From Manduca sexta (lineage: Eukaryota > Arthropoda > Insecta > Lepidoptera > Sphingidae): a DNA stretch of 64,000 nt. A program made the translations under genes and the position numbers. This document shows, in pieces, positions 59,623 through 64,000 of the stretch. Positions within the stretch are counted from its first letter, which is position 1, and every line of letters starts with the position of its first letter. The notes under the pieces are model-generated. The model was not told where the DNA came from. It did no database searches and was given only the letters and a program-made list of their open reading frames with translations. The stretch covers positions 541,116-605,115 of the forward strand of contig NC_051121.1 in assembly GCF_014839805.1 (NCBI RefSeq), given 5' to 3'.

Positions 59623-60497
59623 AAACAACAAAGTGTACATTAATCAAACTCTATTAGTTAAACAGTGGAACAATAGCCGATGGTTAGCCATCATGCGATT
59701 TAAATCATATTCCACGAGGTTGTTTTAACAACATGTGGTTTCTGTTTAGCTTTGCGTAAATATTTATTGTGTAGACGTATTGCGGTCAAGGAGAATGACT
59801 GAGCTCGATAAATTTTTAGCGTTTTTTAACATCGGTGTTGTAATGTAAATCTGTCAGCGCGGAATTTTGATGTATGACGCAATTTCGGTTTTATGTCGGA
59901 CTATTTGGTAATATCTGAAAATTTAAGAAATATTTATGATATTCAGTTATTGGTTTTATTCGTTTAATAATTAAACGATGTTGCAAAAATTCCGTAAATG
60001 TAAATATGAGGTGCATACAATAATATTCCTTCACAAACTAAACAACAAAGAAATGGAAGCTAAAAAAAAACCTACAATGCAAGACAGCTATAAAAATTAA
60101 TTAAAATAATTATAACGCTCTCTTGGGTCGTTTATTATGGAAGCGCTTTTAAATTAGTAGGAATAATATTTTTCCTTGTACACTTGCTTTGTTATTTTAA
60201 AAAGAAATATTTGGTTTATTTTACGTTGGTGTTTTAATAAGAACTGTTAATTGTTCGTTAATTAAACAAAGAGATTACATGAAATTGTTTCGAATCATTT
60301 GTAGACTTGTTTTATAAGAAGCATTACTTAACTATAATTTACGAACTTGCTTTGTGCCAAAAATTGACATAAATTTCATTTAAAAATATCGGGCAAAGAG
60401 ATTGGTTCTTACATTTTTTGAAACTATTTCAAATTATTTATATTCTAGGTTACAAATATTTTGTTTAGCGTTTACCATTTTAGGCATATTATGTAAA
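59623..60497. other. Presumed 5' intron of the kekkon-like gene
   Basis: AT-rich, with no repeat recognised. I could not locate the upstream UTR exon or the promoter within the window. Confidence 0.5.
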
Positions 60498-60552
60498 CGT
60501 GGCTCACTACGGATTTAACACATTTTTGTACGGTCGCTGTCCGGGCGAATCT
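60498..60552 (-). repeat. rep-P fragment
   Basis: 'tggctcactacggatttaac' and 'tgtacggtcgctgtccgggc' match the inverse of the rep-P 5' part. Confidence 0.5.
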
Positions 60553-60780
60553 AGACACGAGGTAGCGTGTCCAGCCAAGTTAAAGATAACAGAATGGCGA
60601 GTAATACCGTGTGTAATATTACCCGAACCATTTTGAGCCATTTAACAACACTCACAACCAGTCAAATCAGCCTTAAATATATTTATCCTAAACTAGAGGA
60701 AGAAATAATATTTTAAGTTTTTATAAAATATTTGAATTATGTTTTTAATAAATATCAGGACTAATCATTGAACGTGGCAT

Positions 60781-61160
60781 TAGCGTTGCCAGAAGTCCTG
60801 TATTTAGCGGGATGTCCCGTATTTAAGCAATTTTTAAAATTTCCCGGCGAGACAGGCTCTGTCCCGTAAATCGATCGATCTACAATTGACAAGTATTTAC
60901 GCACGCAACGTTCGCATTTTCGGATACATATCAATACGACTCGGTTTTTAATAAATTTAACAAGAAGCGAGTTGATTCCTGTTTTTAATTACGATTCTAA
61001 TTGTATTCATTATTGCAAATATTAAAAAAAAACAAATGTCACAAAATAATTTTGTTTCTTATTTGACCCAGGTAAAAAACTAAAATCCCGTATTTTTAGC
61101 GCATTAAGGCATTTGTCCCTCACTAATTACTTAACTACTGAAAAATCTGGCAACACTACT
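60781..61160. mobile_element. Candidate non-autonomous hAT-like element
   Basis: The ends 'tagcgttgccagaagtcctg' and, inverted, 'agtagtgttgccagattttt' share gttgccaga. Inside each end, 'tcccgtattt' is repeated ('gatgtcccgtatttaagca' and 'aatcccgtatttttagcgc'). No 8-bp target duplication is visible. The superfamily is an inference. Confidence 0.4.
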
Positions 61161-61971
61161 TAGCATCCACTTAAATCTCATTTTTTTTGTCGTTGAAGTC
61201 AACAACCAAGGCATATATCATACTATTGAACTTAGCACTCGTTTAAAATTTATATTTTTTAATCGGATACAAATCTCACCACACGAGATATTTGTATGGG
61301 ATTTCCTCTTGACGTAATAATGCCACGTTAAATCATGTTTCCGATAGGCCCACTTAGAATCGCTTCGCCGGACGTTTTCCGTCTAGATTAGTACGATTAA
61401 TGGGTCGGCCAGTACTATGTTTGTCTTGAAACCCTTGGGCTGAAAGGAATGATTTATGAACCATCGCAACAGAAGGTGCGAGCGATTTTTCTTATGTGAA
61501 TAATATAATAAGACCCATGAGAAAAATTAAATGTTTAAAAATATTTATTTTATGTTAAACTCTGTTGTACATCTATAGTAATAAAATTATGAACTATTGT
61601 AACAGAGTAATAAGGTTCATTGGTAAATGTAAATGTTTGCATAGTATTTATTGTATGTTATACTCTTTGTTGTATGTCTAAGATATAAAAACAATACAAT
61701 GGAGAATATGTTTCAATAAGAAGTAAAAGGCGGCTAATGCATTCAAGAAGCAGTAAAATTATAGAATGAAAAAGAGATACTATAATTATTATACATTTTG
61801 TTATAAAAGGCAGAGTGTTCTATAAAATTTCTTTTATATCACTAAATAAAGGCAAGTTCTTTGTTTGATAATTGTAAGTTGATTTAAAATTAAATACCGC
61901 ATGACACTGCAAGATCTTTCATTACAATATGTAATTACTTCACTCATATTTAATATTCTTTAAACATCTCT
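61161..61971. other. Gene-free stretch with a diverged direct repeat
   Basis: 61520-61610 and 61625-61700 resemble each other ('aaatgtttaaaaatatttat' and 'aaatgtttgcatagtattta', then 'ctctgttgtacatct' and 'ctttgttgtatgtct'), an old tandem duplication. The GC-richer piece 61330-61440 is unexplained. Confidence 0.4.
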
Positions 61972-62278
61972 AGCGGCGATAGCCTAGTTGGATACGGAAA
62001 GGTCTGTCGAGATGAATGTCTGCAGATTTAAATCCCAATGGCACACACTTCCAAAATAATGTATGTGTTCTTTGTGAATTATTGCTTGCTTTAACGGTGA
62101 AGGAAACATCGTGAGGAAACCTGCATACCTGAGGAGTTCTCTATAGGAATTTTGAGGGTGTATGAAGTCTACCAATCCGCACTAGGCCGCCGTGGTGGTT
62201 TAAGGCCTAATTCCTCTCAGTAGTAGAGGAGGCCCGTGCCTAGCAGAGGGACAGTATATAATACAGGGCTGATATCAT
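61972..62278 (+). mobile_element. SINE-1, full length
   Basis: The head 'gcgatagcctagttggatac' and degenerate box B 'cagatttaaatcccaa', body 'cgtgaggaaacctgcatacc' and tail 'ataatacagggctgatatca'. Confidence 0.85.
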
Positions 62279-63194
62279 TAAACACTTCTACATAATATTA
62301 CTATTTACCTACTACAAATAGCTATTCAGTATTTTTCAAACCTATTAAATTATATTTAGCTGTTGCTTTTCCAAGTCATAAAAAAGTAATTACGTAGTAC
62401 TCATTAAGATAATAATGTCCCATAAATACAGTCAATAAAAACACTATAATTGAACTAAAATATACCAACTTTGATCTAAAAACAAAGTAATTTTTCAGCG
62501 TCTGACCTTGATTCGTTAATGTTCATGGAGAAGAAAAAGGCATCTAGAACGTAGTTTAATGATACCTAGAGGACAGATAACGATGTGAGATCGGTCTAAT
62601 TGACGTCGGAGTGCTGGAGGGTCGCGCTCAAACCTCACGATTAATTCCTCAGCACTATATTGTGTTTAGTTTAGGACAAGGTTTAAGTTCAAATTATGCT
62701 CAACCTTAAGTCCCATGCAACTTGCGGGAATTCACAGAAAAGGTCATAGTTGTATAGAAACAAATAACCAAATGTGATACTTGTATGTGGTTTCATTTTT
62801 AACGCAATGTCATAATAACTTCATATATCGAATCAAAGGTAGGAAAGAAATATTGGAATTACATGCTATTCATTTTTCAATTATCTCTTTGATATTTAGC
62901 GTAACGAACATGCTCGAACAAAGGTATTGTTTCAAAAGAAAATTATTCCTACTTTTTCCTTTGGCTATGGTTTTTTAGTTACATTATTTCATTTAACGTC
63001 CTACTCAGTCCATATTGTAATAAAATCGGAATTATAACAAACAGGATTAAGTTTCAATTTTCCAATAGTAATATTTTTGTGTAATTAAAACTTTCATATT
63101 TTGATTTTAATGCTTTTTTATACTGTATTATTACTATCTCTAGTTAATTAATATATTTGTGGTTAATAGACTTAAAATGGTGAGTTTTTTTAAT
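62279..63194. other. Gene-free stretch
   Basis: Nothing recognised. The segment 62500-62660 is GC-richer and follows 'tttttcag', but no open frame supports an exon. Confidence 0.4.
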
Positions 63195-63430
63195 TTAAAA
63201 GGCTTGGTGACGTTGTATGTCGAGACAAGCGCGCTGATGTCTCACGTTCGAATCCTGGGTCGAGGAAGGTGATTTTGGGTTTTTCTGCTCAATATCAGAC
63301 CAGATTTTGGAGTTTGCGCCCGTTGTAGAGATAGCCTCGTCGTATCTCAGGACGGAATATACATGGCGAGTACACAATTTGCCTCTACCTACCCCTTTTG
63401 GAATAAAAACGTAAGTGTTTATATATGTAT
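63195..63430 (+). mobile_element. SINE-2 copy
   Basis: 'ggcttggtgacgttgtatgt' (box A region), 'acgttcgaatcctgggtcg' (box B), 'tctacctaccccttttggaa' at the 3' end. The 88-codon - frame over it is a shadow. Confidence 0.75.
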
Positions 63431-63498
63431 GGAACAATAGTGTCAATGCCATCGATGACAAGCATTGAAACTTCGTAAATAGTAAAACCCTGGAATTA

Positions 63499-63547
63499 TT
63501 GAAATTAAACTAATTTTCGGATTCTATCGCGGTAATTAGTGTTTTAT
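63499..63547 (-). mobile_element. PLE-like terminal fragment
   Basis: 'tgaaattaaactaattttcg' and 'gattctatcgcggt' are the terminal ~35 bp of the PLE-like family. The rest is missing. Confidence 0.6.
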
Positions 63548-64000
63548 TTATACTTTGTTTTATATATTTATTGTACTCTGGAATTAAATACTAAACTAAA
63601 ATTGAAAACTACACATTGGACGTTAAACTGCTCATAAATAACTTAGGCTATTTATTTTGACTTGATTTTCCTCCAAAATTTAACATAGATCCAAAAGAAT
63701 AAACAGTATAAGTCTAATTCTAACATTATTTAACAATTCCATAAAAAGAGAGTAGTCAGATATATCCACATCCCAAATACATAGTAACTTAAGTTTAAAA
63801 TAAACTCTAGCCAAAGTGTTATGCGAAATTGCACTCGTATTTTTCTCAGCGAGCAAATGGCGCGTAAATGTTCAACTACACAAAACTTTGTGCATTGGTG
63901 CAGCTAAATCACAGGGGTTTATAGAAATTTATACCTAAAATAGACGAACACTTAGTGCATGAACTGATAAGTTAGTTTAACTGCGGCTTGATAATATATT
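63548..64000. other. Gene-free stretch at window end
   Basis: AT-rich; nothing recognised. Confidence 0.45.

Noticed and set aside
1..64000. CRISPR arrays, bacterial operons, viral genes
   Set aside because: No regularly spaced direct repeats, no gene clusters and no viral protein motifs were seen; all repeats are of eukaryotic transposon type.

Overview
The window looks like nuclear DNA of a lepidopteran insect (moth or butterfly). It is visibly AT-rich, has spliced genes with long introns, and is crowded with short interspersed repeats of lepidopteran type. I see no bacterial operon, CRISPR array, rRNA gene or stand-alone tRNA gene. The order assignment is an inference from repeat types and gene families; no database was searched.

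Two protein-coding genes can be supported. (1) A classical six-cysteine odorant-binding protein on the + strand, in four short exons: 20229-20301, 22456-22613, 23466-23591 and 30393-30485. All splice sites are canonical and all phases agree. The 149-residue product has a signal peptide and the cysteine spacing C-X25-C-X3-C-X42-C-X11-C-X8-C. A poly(A) signal lies 43 bases after the stop. (2) A kekkon-like LRR plus Ig transmembrane protein on the - strand (59591 down to 57837, 584 residues). Its coding region is a single exon preceded by a splice acceptor, so at least one 5' UTR exon lies further upstream (higher coordinates).

The remaining sequence is repeats and decayed transposons. I group the repeats under working names. 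SINE-1 is a tRNA-derived SINE with a box-B-like site near its head and a body reading 'cgtgaggaaacctgca ... accaatccgcactaggcc'. SINE-2 is a second tRNA-derived SINE with a different head and the body 'cccatgatgtgatag'. rep-P holds 'taccatcaggtgcagt' and a conserved hairpin. rep-Q holds 'gatacgaccgcccataaacag'. rep-R is a tail repeat starting near 'cgcggcttcgcccgcgt'. PLE-like elements carry 'tcttcgaaacgtcggga' and inverted termini, and resemble Penelope-like retroelement pseudo-LTRs. LINE 3' ends are also present, encoding the end of a reverse transcriptase ORF (AYVQQW and GRPPTRWTDDL motifs).

Layout: 1-20190, intergenic DNA with a MITE, PLE-like copies and SINEs. 20229-30533, the odorant-binding protein gene; its 6.8-kb third intron holds a 2.7-kb decayed PIF/Harbinger transposon. 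30534-57836, repeat-rich intergenic DNA; the rep-P copies appear only from 34.5 kb onward. This part also has a 734-bp fold-back element and a recent 368-bp near-perfect palindrome. 57837-59619, the kekkon-like gene. 59620-64000, presumably its 5' intron. The two genes show no sign of working together: one is a secreted carrier of small hydrophobic ligands, the other a cell-surface adhesion or signalling protein.
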